Source of the DNA: an uncultured Bacteroidales bacterium
GTDB lineage: Bacteria; Bacteroidota; Bacteroidia; Bacteroidales; ML635J-15
Length of the DNA: 8,378 bases
Reading direction: 5' to 3'
Assembly: GCA_905233405.1 (NCBI GenBank)
Contig: CAJOEG010000012.1
Span: 1 to 8,378 of the forward strand
A program made the translations under genes and the position numbers. The notes under the pieces are model-generated. The model did no database searches, was not told the origin of the DNA, and saw nothing but the letters and a program-made list of their open reading frames with translations. Of the stretch, positions 1 to 5,940 are shown piece by piece. Within the stretch, counting starts at the first letter, position 1. Each line of letters begins with the position of its first letter.

Positions 1-2
1 AC

Positions 3-305
3 ACCGAAATCTCCCCCACAATAATAGTTTTTCTCTCAACGGCACTGGTAACATTCGTTTCGATACTGATGTCAATTTTGCGGAAATGCCCAATCGCAGT
101 ATTCCTTATCTGCGGAATTTTCCCGCTTGTACCCGGAGCTGGCGTATTCTGGACAACCTACAACATCGTTGCAAATCATATTCCTGCAGCAATGAGTAGC
201 GGTTTCATGGCAGTAAAAAACACGGTGGCAATTGCATTCGGCATCCTGATAATAAACGAATTGCACGGACTGACAGTCCTAAAGCGAATTCTGAGAAGGA
301 AATAA
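3..305 (+). CDS. Threonine/serine exporter family protein (ThrE_2 / YjjB-like), C-terminal part
   Basis: The frame is open from the left edge to TAA at 303-305 and shows the last 100 residues. The methionine at 69 is internal: hydrophobic membrane sequence continues upstream of it, so the true start lies outside the window. About one third of a roughly 150-residue ThrE_2 (DUF3815) protein is missing. The recognisable part is the proline/glycine-rich membrane turn PLVPGAG (visible residues 41-47) inside a hydrophobic stretch, followed by an aromatic segment, a further hydrophobic helix and a basic tail ending RILRRK. Relatives work with a ThrE/DUF1212 partner in the inner membrane to export small metabolites: threonine or serine in Corynebacterium, and succinate is proposed for E. 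coli YjjPB. The substrate here is unknown. The partner gene would be expected just upstream, outside the window, or fused in the same protein. Confidence 0.85.
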   Translation, partial: TEISPTIIVFLSTALVTFVSILMSILRKCPIAVFLICGIFPLVPGAGVFWTTYNIVANHIPAAMSSGFMAVKNTVAIAFGILIINELHGLTVLKRILRRK

Positions 306-320
306 AAGGGGAGAAATGGT

Positions 321-400
321 TTATAATGGTTTCAAATTGTTTGATATTGTTTGGAATTGTTTATAATGGTTTATGATGGTTTATGATGGTTTTAATTTGT
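321..400. repeat. Eight tandem copies of a 10-bp unit, consensus TTRTRATKGT
   Basis: Reading in steps of ten from 321 gives TTATAATGGT, TTCAAATTGT, TTGATATTGT, TTGGAATTGT, TTATAATGGT, TTATGATGGT (twice) and TTTAATTTGT. All start with TT and end with GT. A ninth, degenerate unit ending in TGGT may precede at 311-320. The array lies between two convergent genes, 15 bases after the exporter stop, and encodes nothing. The unit is close to one helical turn, so any bound protein would see the same face repeatedly. Function is unknown; a slippage-prone intergenic microsatellite is the simplest reading. Confidence 0.85.
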
Positions 401-403
401 GAG

Positions 404-491
404 GAGTCGTTGCTCGCGACGACCTGACAAATTGTTCCATTATCAACCTTCAGCTCAGCGAAGCTAATTGTACATTGTTAATTGTCAATTA
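404..491. repeat. Palindrome-rich intergenic stretch reaching into the MATE stop codon
   Basis: Three short inverted repeats follow each other. GTCGT (406-410) pairs with ACGAC (418-422). AGCT (452-455) pairs with AGCT (461-464). TAATTG (479-484) pairs with CAATTA (486-491) around a single T. The last palindrome covers the stop codon of the MATE gene (485-487), so the final two Asn codons of that protein lie within it. The layout resembles dispersed intergenic repeats of Bacteroidales. None of the hairpins is followed by a convincing U tract on the minus strand, so a terminator role is uncertain. Confidence 0.4.
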
Positions 492-1849
492 TTTCTAAAA
501 ATCTTCCTTTGCGAATACAGGAATACCGCTGCGAGTGCCGCACCCATCACATCCGAAATCGTACACGATGCCCAGATGCCGTGAAGTCCGTCGCCGCCCA
601 TACTTTCAAAAATTAGCGGCACAATGTAGCACATTGGCAGCAGGAATATCAGTTGGCGCGAGAGACTTGTCACAATTGCAATCCATGGCTTGTCAATCGA
701 CTGGAAGAAATTGGAATTCACGATAGTAAAGGCAATAAGCGGGAACATTACCATTATGTAGCGCGTAGCCGTAATTGCAATTTCCATAAGTTCGGCATCG
801 TCGGTGAAGGCTCGCACCAAATAGCGCGGAATTACAACACCCAACAAACTGCCAACAATACCAACCAACACGCAGACCTTCATCGTCAGCACATACACAG
901 CCTTAAGCCTGTCGGGATGACCTGCGCCATAGTTGTAGCCTGCAATCGGTTGCATACCCTGACACACGCCAAGTATCAACAGCACCGTCAGCATAGCGAA
1001 AGTATTCACAATTCCGTATGCCCCGACAGCATAGTCGCCACCATAGCGCAAAAGTTGTGCATTGAGCAAGGCGACAACACCCGCGGCGGCAATGTTCATA
1101 AGGAAAGGGCTCATGCCTATCATTGTGATATTCCTTATTATATAGCCCTTAACTGCCCAGCAATGAAGCTTGTAGCGTATAAACGAACTAGGCTTTACAA
1201 AATGAATTACCGAAATTATTCCCGTCGTCGCCATCGAGATTGTGGTAGCCCAAGCCGCACCAGCTATGCCCCACTTCAATCCGAAAATGAATATCGGGTC
1301 GAGAATGACATTCAGCACGGCTCCACCAGCGAGTATCAGCATCGACTTTATCGGATAGCCCGAAGCGCGGATTAGACCTGTAAGGTTGAAAGTCAGTGTT
1401 GTACAGAACATTCCGGGCAGTACGATGTACATATATTCACGGGCATACGACACTGTATCATCGGTTGCACCAAACAGCATAAGTATATCGTTCATAAAGA
1501 TATAGCTGAACGACAAGAATAGCACACCGAGGACAAATGTGAAGATTGTGCTGTTGCCAAGAATCTTTTCTGCCCAATTTATATCCTTCTTTCCCAGCAC
1601 AATAGACATTCGTGCCGACGAACCGACTCCAACTAACGAACCGAAAGCGTGAATCAAGTTCATAATAGGCATAGTGATGGCAAGTCCAGCAATGGCTAAC
1701 GGACCTACCCCCTGCCCTATGAAAATCCTGTCGGCAATATTGTAGAGAGATGCAATAATCTGGCTTATGACAGCAGGAAGCGCATACTTCCACAGTAATT
1801 GTCGTATATCTTTGGTTTCTAACTCCTTAGTTTTGTCTATCTGTTCCAA
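485..1849 (-). CDS. MATE family multidrug/cation efflux transporter
   Basis: The 454-residue protein has the usual MATE length (about 440-460) and should span the inner membrane with 12 helices in two six-helix halves, exporting cationic or other toxic compounds in exchange for Na+ or H+. Visible hallmarks are the N-terminal helix region ALPAVISQIIASLYNIADRI (residues 23-42) with IGQGVG (44-49), NLTGLIRASG (155-164), LDPIFIFG with GIAGAAWAT (183-202), and in the second half QGMQPIAGYNYGAG (297-310). The pattern is closest to the MepA/NorM-like group (COG0534). The start is TTG: an in-frame stop lies just upstream, no ATG precedes the first helix, and the N terminus from TTG has normal MATE length. 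A promoter box and an inverted repeat lie directly upstream, so expression is probably regulated. Long open frames on the opposite strand within it are shadows. The substrate cannot be told from sequence. Confidence 0.95.
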   Translation of the reverse strand: MEQIDKTKELETKDIRQLLWKYALPAVISQIIASLYNIADRIFIGQGVGPLAIAGLAITMPIMNLIHAFGSLVGVGSSARMSIVLGKKDINWAEKILGNSTIFTFVLGVLFLSFSYIFMNDILMLFGATDDTVSYAREYMYIVLPGMFCTTLTFNLTGLIRASGYPIKSMLILAGGAVLNVILDPIFIFGLKWGIAGAAWATTISMATTGIISVIHFVKPSSFIRYKLHCWAVKGYIIRNITMIGMSPFLMNIAAAGVVALLNAQLLRYGGDYAVGAYGIVNTFAMLTVLLILGVCQGMQPIAGYNYGAGHPDRLKAVYVLTMKVCVLVGIVGSLLGVVIPRYLVRAFTDDAELMEIAITATRYIMVMFPLIAFTIVNSNFFQSIDKPWIAIVTSLSRQLIFLLPMCYIVPLIFESMGGDGLHGIWASCTISDVMGAALAAVFLYSQRKIFRNN

Positions 1850-1871
1850 GTGCGTATATATTTTGGGGGTG

Positions 1872-1905
1872 CAAAATTACAAAAAATGTAGGTTTTATAC
1901 ACAAA
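1872..1905 (-). promoter_or_regulatory. Promoter of the MATE gene (Bacteroidetes type)
   Basis: On the minus strand a -7 box TAATTTTG (1872-1879) matches TAnnTTTG exactly, and a TTTG (1902-1905) lies 22 bases further upstream, near the usual -33 spacing. Transcription would begin around 1865, leaving a leader of about 15 bases before the TTG start. The -33 element overlaps the inverted repeat listed next. Confidence 0.6.
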
Positions 1906-1914
1906 AACTACATT
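1885..1914. promoter_or_regulatory. 30-bp inverted repeat, candidate operator of the MATE gene
   Basis: The left arm AATGTAGGTTTT (1885-1896) and right arm AAAAACTACATT (1903-1914) pair at 11 of 12 positions across a 6-base spacer. The repeat covers the spacer and -33 element of the MATE promoter, where a dimeric repressor or activator would act. Another AATGTAG occurs at 1964-1970 as a possible half site. No regulator gene is in the window, so the binding protein is unknown. Confidence 0.55.
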
Positions 1915-2164
1915 ATCATTAAAAATCCAGCCAATGAACCTAATAACGTGGCTTTACTAAACCAATGTAGTGAAAGAAGCATCTCTGACAACGAATATTT
2001 TGTTTTTTCAAGAAACAATGCAAAGTGTCATTCCCTTTTTTTTGTTATTTTTCCTCTAAAGAAAAATTATAATATATTGACTATCAACGCCAAATTTTCT
2101 TTATTATACTGGCATAAAAATCAATAATTTTTATGTAAAAGTTTGTTCCCCGAAAATTACGGCT
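1915..2164. other. Rest of the divergent intergenic region between MATE and DUF58 genes
   Basis: With the promoter and repeat above, this completes a 315-base spacer (1850-2164) between two divergently transcribed genes. It is AT-rich, has a pyrimidine tract around 2034-2056, and contains the perfect inverted repeat described separately. No exact TAnnTTTG box was found for the plus-strand gene; the nearest is AAAGTTTG at 2138-2145. No small gene is supported. Confidence 0.5.
2113..2135. promoter_or_regulatory. Perfect 9-bp inverted repeat upstream of the DUF58 gene
   Basis: The arms CATAAAAAT (2113-2121) and ATTTTTATG (2127-2135) are exact reverse complements around a 5-base loop CAATA. The repeat ends 29 bases before the ATG at 2165. 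It could be an operator or a leader hairpin. It is almost all A and T, so a chance palindrome in AT-rich DNA is possible, though nine perfect pairs including a terminal C-G is longer than usual for chance. Confidence 0.4.
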
Positions 2165-3088
2165 ATGGACTCAAAGAATATAAATCTTGAAATGTTCCCG
2201 CAGTACGACAACTTGGAATTTCTTGCAAGTCAGGTTGTTGAAGGGTTTATTACGGGTTTGCACAAGAGTCCGTTCCATGGTTTTTCCGTCGAGTTTGCCG
2301 AACATAGGCTCTACAACAAGGGAGAAAGCACCAAGCATATCGACTGGAAACTTTACGCTCGCACCGATAAGCTTTTTGTAAAGCGCTACGAGGAGGAGAC
2401 CAACCTTCGAGGACAGATAATAATAGACGTATCATCGTCAATGCTGTTTCCGTACAAGGAAAAGCGAATGAACAAGTTGCAGTTTTCCATATATGCGGCA
2501 GCCTCGTTGGTGTATCTGCTTCACAGACAGCGTGATGCTGTAGGCCTTACGCTTTTCGACGATGATGTGAAATTTCATCTTGATGCCAAGTCGTCACAGG
2601 TGCATCTGTCGATAATGTACAACGAAATGCGCAAGTTCCTGAATCCTGAAAGTATCCAGTTGCAACAACGCACCGACACAGCAGGAACTTTGCACAAGAT
2701 TGCCGAGATGATTCACAAGCGTTCGTTGGTGATATTGTTCAGCGATATGTTCATTGATGGCGACACAGAAGCCTTGTTTTCAGCATTGCAGCACTTGAAA
2801 TACAGCAAGCATGAGATAATAATTTTCCATGTGGTCGACAAGAAGATGGAGGAAGAGTTTGCCTTTGCAAACCGTCCATACAAGTTTGTTGACCTTGAAA
2901 GCGGCAATACTATAATCCTAAATCCCGCCGAGGTGCGCGACAGCTATATTAAACGCGTTTCTGCACTCACATCGGAGCTAAAATACAAATGCGGTCTGTT
3001 TGGCATTGATTTCGTCGAGGCAGATATAAACAAACCTGTAGATGAAATTTTAAAGCCCTATCTGATAAAAAGGGCGAAGTTCTTCTAA
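2165..3088 (+). CDS. DUF58 domain-containing protein (von Willebrand A-like)
   Basis: The 307-residue protein has no signal peptide or membrane helix and should be cytosolic. The DUF58 signature is clear: a Gly-Glu-Ser then HIDWKLYART (residues 58-67), followed by VKRYEEE (72-78). Next comes a vWA-like fold with the metal-site motif DVSSS (88-92, DxSxS form), a likely third MIDAS residue around T170/T172, and LFSDMFIDGD (191-200), which supplies the second conserved acidic loop. Family members usually sit beside a MoxR-type AAA+ ATPase and are thought to act as its metal-dependent adaptor in cell-envelope or stress functions. Here the flanks are a divergent MATE pump and a convergent lipoprotein, with no MoxR in the window, so it is an orphan locally. 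The ATG at 2165 gives the normal N-terminal length; no Shine-Dalgarno is visible. Molecular function remains unproven for the family. Confidence 0.93.
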   Translation: MDSKNINLEMFPQYDNLEFLASQVVEGFITGLHKSPFHGFSVEFAEHRLYNKGESTKHIDWKLYARTDKLFVKRYEEETNLRGQIIIDVSSSMLFPYKEKRMNKLQFSIYAAASLVYLLHRQRDAVGLTLFDDDVKFHLDAKSSQVHLSIMYNEMRKFLNPESIQLQQRTDTAGTLHKIAEMIHKRSLVILFSDMFIDGDTEALFSALQHLKYSKHEIIIFHVVDKKMEEEFAFANRPYKFVDLESGNTIILNPAEVRDSYIKRVSALTSELKYKCGLFGIDFVEADINKPVDEILKPYLIKRAKFF

Positions 3089-3220
3089 TCATATATCCTA
3101 TAAGACAATATATTCAATTGTATTGTTGACCAATAAAATTCCAACAAGTTTACACAAAGCCAAGTGTATAAGATTGTTATATTAACAACGAAGTAAGTAG
3201 GCTTGATTTTGAAAGCTTAT
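3089..3220. other. First part of the convergent gap after the DUF58 gene
   Basis: This AT-rich, non-coding stretch opens a 347-base gap between convergent genes. It carries two weak hairpins: ACAATA (3105-3110) with TATTGT (3121-3126), and TTGTTA (3174-3179) with TAACAA (3183-3188). The first is placed where a terminator for the DUF58 gene would be but lacks a U tract. A loose -7-like TGATTTTG lies at 3204-3211, just before the folded element. Confidence 0.4.
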
Positions 3221-3322
3221 TAACCTCGGAGAGGTTACATAATATAGGGGAAAGAATCCATTATGTGGCGTTGGCGCATATTTTTGTCGCGTGAGCATAC
3301 AAAAATTGTGACAACGCATAAT
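3221..3322 (+). ncRNA. Structured intergenic element (REP-like repeat or RNA), strand uncertain
   Basis: A first hairpin pairs TAACCTC (3221-3227) with GAGGTTA (3231-3237) around GGA. A longer hairpin follows, made of three collinear stems: ATTATG (3260-3265) with CATAAT (3317-3322), CGTTG (3269-3273) with CAACG (3312-3316), and ATTTTTGT (3280-3287) with ACAAAAAT (3299-3306). That is 19 perfect pairs over 63 bases. Its apex can close as GC-GTGA-GC (3289-3296), a GNRA-type tetraloop. A second CATAAT at 3238-3243 could capture ATTATG instead. The GC-rich first hairpin followed by ACATAATATAGG resembles palindromic REP-like elements of Bacteroidota, but this is from memory and unverified. A small RNA, a 3'-UTR structure or a decayed miniature element are all possible. 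Confidence 0.45.
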
Positions 3323-3324
3323 TT

Positions 3325-3349
3325 ATTGAACAACAATAATTCAATTTTT
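3325..3349 (+). terminator. Weak intrinsic-terminator-like hairpin
   Basis: ATTGAA (3325-3330) pairs with TTCAAT (3340-3345) and is followed directly by TTTT. It closes the folded element on the plus strand. The stem is short and AT-only, so it would be a weak terminator. It lies about 240 bases past the DUF58 stop. Confidence 0.3.
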
Positions 3350-3435
3350 CTTAAGATTTGCCTGTTTGATTTAGATATTAGACAAATATTGAATCTATAT
3401 GGACAAATTATCTACCCATCCATTGTTCATATAAA

Positions 3436-4554
3436 CTATTCCTCCTCCACCTTCGGCATCATCATAAAGCACGGAGCCTTCACAATTTCGACAGGCTTTT
3501 TGCTATCGGGAGAAATCGCCATAACAGTCGGTACAAAACCTTCAACGTCCTCCATAAAATTACGCACATACAGGAATGTTCCATCGTCCAGCCATCCCAT
3601 CGACGGTCCATCATCGTACGACAAGTCGGTTCCATCCAAAACTATCTGCACCTTTCCGTCAAGGCTTGCATAGCAGAATGGTCCGTGCGGAAAATCGCCC
3701 CAACCAAGCACTGCACCAAAGACAACCCTGTCACCCTTAGGCGAAATTTCACTAAAATCGAATTCCTCTGGCGTAGACTCAAACTTCATCTTGTTTGTAA
3801 GGCAAACTCCACCTTCTTCCTCCGAACCGTAATAGTAGTTATACGATGATCCTTCACTTTCTTCATCGTCATCATCGGAACCAGCCTCGTAGAAACTGGA
3901 GTAAGAAGTTACATCATCATCGTCAGCTTCCTCTTCATCGACAGATGGCGCATTGAAATAATCGTACAAACTTTCCTCGTTCTTAGCTTTTACAAATTTG
4001 TTTTCCTTAAGGTCATACACCTTTATCTTTGTAAACCAGTAACCATCCCAACTGAAATCGTAGTTTACACCAGCATATCTGCCGTCGCTGCTCAATCTCA
4101 GTGCCGAATAGGTACCGTACGTTTCGGTTATGCAGTCGTTACAAGTAAGTCCCCAGCTAACAATCTCCTGCGGCTCCGGATTTTCGGAAGCAAAGTCAAT
4201 GCATTTCAAAACCATAGTACTGTCCTTACATACCGAATAATATAACATCAGGGTTCCTGGTTTAAACTCGTAATTTACAATTTCGTCGGTTTCGCCTTCA
4301 TACACCACCGAATCCATATTTTCCACCGAGAAGAAACATATCTTCGAACCGCGGAAATACATAAAATCATATTCGGCAAAATTCGGGAATGTGTCGGCAT
4401 AAATGCTGTCGACATTTGCAACCGTATCATTTACAGCTTCTTTATCTGCAACATCCTTTTCACTTTTATCAGACTTTGACTTGCAAGAAAATACCATACA
4501 CGACATCAGTGCCAAAGCCGAAATTGCAAACCATTTTTCAAAATTTGAACTCAT
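3436..4554 (-). CDS. Predicted lipoprotein with propeller-like repeats and an acidic insert
   Basis: The 372-residue protein starts with a hydrophobic signal segment ending in MVFSC (residues 20-24), a lenient Bacteroidetes lipobox, so Cys24 is probably lipidated. The following residues are Lys/Ser/Glu-rich rather than a clean surface-export signal, so the final membrane location is unclear. Several stretches look like TolB/PD40-type beta-propeller blades: LRLSSDGRYAGV (152-163), SEISPKGDRVVFGA (268-281) and GWLDDGTFLYVRN (320-332). Between blades lies a highly acidic, Tyr/Ser-rich insert (about 205-248) with runs of Asp and Glu. The ATG at 4554 was preferred over an in-frame TTG at 4581, because a promoter box at 4597-4604 gives a sensible leader and the signal peptide then begins normally. 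No specific family was recognised. Binding or scaffolding at the cell envelope is an inference. Confidence 0.8.
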   Translation of the reverse strand: MSSNFEKWFAISALALMSCMVFSCKSKSDKSEKDVADKEAVNDTVANVDSIYADTFPNFAEYDFMYFRGSKICFFSVENMDSVVYEGETDEIVNYEFKPGTLMLYYSVCKDSTMVLKCIDFASENPEPQEIVSWGLTCNDCITETYGTYSALRLSSDGRYAGVNYDFSWDGYWFTKIKVYDLKENKFVKAKNEESLYDYFNAPSVDEEEADDDDVTSYSSFYEAGSDDDDEESEGSSYNYYYGSEEEGGVCLTNKMKFESTPEEFDFSEISPKGDRVVFGAVLGWGDFPHGPFCYASLDGKVQIVLDGTDLSYDDGPSMGWLDDGTFLYVRNFMEDVEGFVPTVMAISPDSKKPVEIVKAPCFMMMPKVEEE

Positions 4555-4596
4555 ATACCTAATAATTATATAGACAACCAATTACAAATATTTTTG

Positions 4597-4604
4597 CAAA
4601 GGTA
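4597..4604 (-). promoter_or_regulatory. -7 box of the lipoprotein gene
   Basis: The minus strand reads TACCTTTG, an exact TAnnTTTG match. Transcription would begin near 4590, about 36 bases before the ATG at 4554. This argues against the upstream TTG at 4581. No clean TTTG is seen at -33. Confidence 0.6.
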
Positions 4605-4647
4605 CACCTTTTAACAGTAAAAGCATAAAAACGCAGAGGAAAAATTT

Positions 4648-5601
4648 CTAGAAGGTCAGATTTACCTTGTCCTTTATCTTCTTCACAACATCGTAGGTCT
4701 TTAGGATCGTATCTACGTTCACTTCCGGGGATTTGTTGTAAAGTATTGATTTTGCGAAAGATGTAAACTCGTCGTAATACACGTTGTTGGGCTTTACCAT
4801 AATCGGCTCAATGCACAGGTCTCCCACCGACTGGCTGAAAAACGACGGGTCATCGGTATCGCTATGCTTCTTCACCAGCGAAGCCTCATTGTTAAGCATA
4901 TCAATATTGGTGTAGCTGTCACGGCAATAAAAAGTCATCCCGTGCGAATCCTCAGTAGCGATTCTGCCTGCTACGAAATGCGCCACACAACCGTTGTAGA
5001 ACTCTATTCTGGCATTTATAACATCGGGAGAAATTGCAGGCACCTGCTGCATCGACGAGGCACTTGCATAAATATTCTTCACGTTTGACTTCACAACGCT
5101 CAGCACAATGTCAACATCATTTATGAGCATATCCATCAGCACCGAGCAATACTCATTCCGCGAATCGAACCTCCTATGGTTGTGCGACTGTATATAGCGA
5201 GGTGAGACTATAAACGGCTTTGCCGACAGGAAAGTGTTGTTGAAACGATGATGGAATCCTGCCTGAACCTTCACGTTTGCCTCATCAACAATGCTCGACA
5301 ACTTGGTGACATCGTTACTGCAATACGATGAGGCAGGTTCAAAAAACACGTGCTTCGACGATTTTACCAGAGTTTTTATCTCTTCGAGGCTTGTCGCAGG
5401 AGATACGGCTATTACGGCATCGACATTTTTCAGGAACGAACCTTCCTCATCGAACCTATGCAGATGCAATTCGGGCGCAACACTTTTGCCGGATTCCGTA
5501 GAATATGTTCCAACAACATCAAGTTCGGCCACATCGAGAATGTTCTCAACCATTCCCACTGTGCTCGAATCAATGCATCCGTATACGCCAGTCCTTATCA
5601 T
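4648..5601 (-). CDS. Gfo/Idh/MocA family oxidoreductase-like protein, probably catalytically inactive
   Basis: The 317-residue protein has the family's two-domain plan: an N-terminal Rossmann fold (about 1-115) and a C-terminal alpha/beta domain. Recognisable landmarks are KHVFFEP (83-89), GFHHRFN (115-121), the helix MDMLINDVDIVLSVVKS (156-172) and INARIEFYNGCVAHFVAGRI (195-214). Active members use NAD(P) to oxidise or reduce sugars and similar alcohols. Three hallmarks are altered. The usual GxGxxG loop is GVYGCIDSS (5-13). The EKP motif is EP (88-89), with no lysine. The DxxxH pair is DMLIN (157-161), with Asn for the catalytic His. The frame is intact, so this looks like a maintained pseudoenzyme rather than a decayed gene. 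ATG 5601 was chosen over GTG 5619 because a promoter box covers the GTG. It probably has its own promoter and is not in an operon with the lipoprotein gene 93 bases downstream. Confidence 0.88.
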   Translation of the reverse strand: MIRTGVYGCIDSSTVGMVENILDVAELDVVGTYSTESGKSVAPELHLHRFDEEGSFLKNVDAVIAVSPATSLEEIKTLVKSSKHVFFEPASSYCSNDVTKLSSIVDEANVKVQAGFHHRFNNTFLSAKPFIVSPRYIQSHNHRRFDSRNEYCSVLMDMLINDVDIVLSVVKSNVKNIYASASSMQQVPAISPDVINARIEFYNGCVAHFVAGRIATEDSHGMTFYCRDSYTNIDMLNNEASLVKKHSDTDDPSFFSQSVGDLCIEPIMVKPNNVYYDEFTSFAKSILYNKSPEVNVDTILKTYDVVKKIKDKVNLTF

Positions 5602-5618
5602 CCTAAAAAATATCGCCA

Positions 5619-5626
5619 CAAAAATA
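5619..5626 (-). promoter_or_regulatory. -7 box of the Gfo/Idh/MocA-like gene
   Basis: The minus strand reads TATTTTTG, an exact TAnnTTTG match, placing transcription start near 5612 and leaving a leader of about 11 bases before ATG 5601. The plus strand also reads TACTTTTG at 5625-5632, because the site is nearly symmetric, but no plus-strand gene follows. Confidence 0.5.
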
Positions 5627-5940
5627 CTTTTGCTTTCTTCCGTATTCCAATAGATTTGAAATCTTTTTTCAACTGCTTGATGTTAAGTTGGAAAGTCAAA
5701 CAACGCAACTGCAATCCTCGCCAAGTACACACAATAAAACCGCGAGTTCTTGCAAATTGCGTCACAATGGAAAACAAATCAGAAGCAGGATCTGTCATTA
5801 AATGTGAATTTTATGACGGCATCCGTCATTATCTCAATGATGCTTCCTACATGCAAAAAGATTCACAAACATACTATTAAAATGGACAAGCTCGTATCAA
5901 TTCCAGGAAATAACATTCGAATCTGACGTACTGAATATTT
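5627..5940. other. Intergenic region with a small hairpin and no convincing gene
   Basis: This 314-base stretch lies between two minus-strand genes. It holds a perfect 7-bp hairpin, ATGACGG (5813-5819) with CCGTCAT (5823-5829), around CAT, and an extra GTCAT at 5794-5798 that could compete for the left arm. A 37-codon plus-strand frame (5767-5880) and a 66-codon minus-strand frame (5598-5798) are open but lack family resemblance. The hairpin lies about 110 bases past the stop of the upstream gene and has no U tract. Confidence 0.4.

Noticed and set aside
321..400. CRISPR array
   Set aside because: The units are 10 bp and contiguous, without spacers, so the array cannot be a CRISPR.
653..1375. 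A 240-codon open frame on the plus strand
   Set aside because: It lies wholly inside the MATE gene on the opposite strand, and its His/Arg/Asn-rich product shows no domain. It is a shadow of the real gene.
1952..1976. Imperfect palindrome CTTTACTA / TAGTGAAAG
   Set aside because: The arms match only with a one-base bulge and the site is far from either start, so it is weak support for an operator.
2077..2110. TTGACT (2077-2082) and TATACT (2105-2110) as a classical sigma-70 promoter for the DUF58 gene
   Set aside because: The spacer is 22 bases, too long for sigma-70, and Bacteroidota use a different promoter consensus.
3263..3673. A 136-codon plus-strand frame starting in the folded element
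   Set aside because: Most of it overlaps the lipoprotein gene antisense, and its first part crosses the hairpins of the intergenic element. The product has no recognisable fold.
5598..5798. A 66-codon minus-strand frame overlapping the start of the Gfo/Idh/MocA-like gene
   Set aside because: It runs through the promoter of that gene in another frame and shows no motif.
5350..5880. A 176-codon plus-strand frame, including a 37-codon version from ATG 5767
   Set aside because: The first half is antisense to the Gfo/Idh/MocA-like gene. The short tail has no family resemblance, and no -33 element supports the plus-strand TACTTTTG box at 5625-5632.
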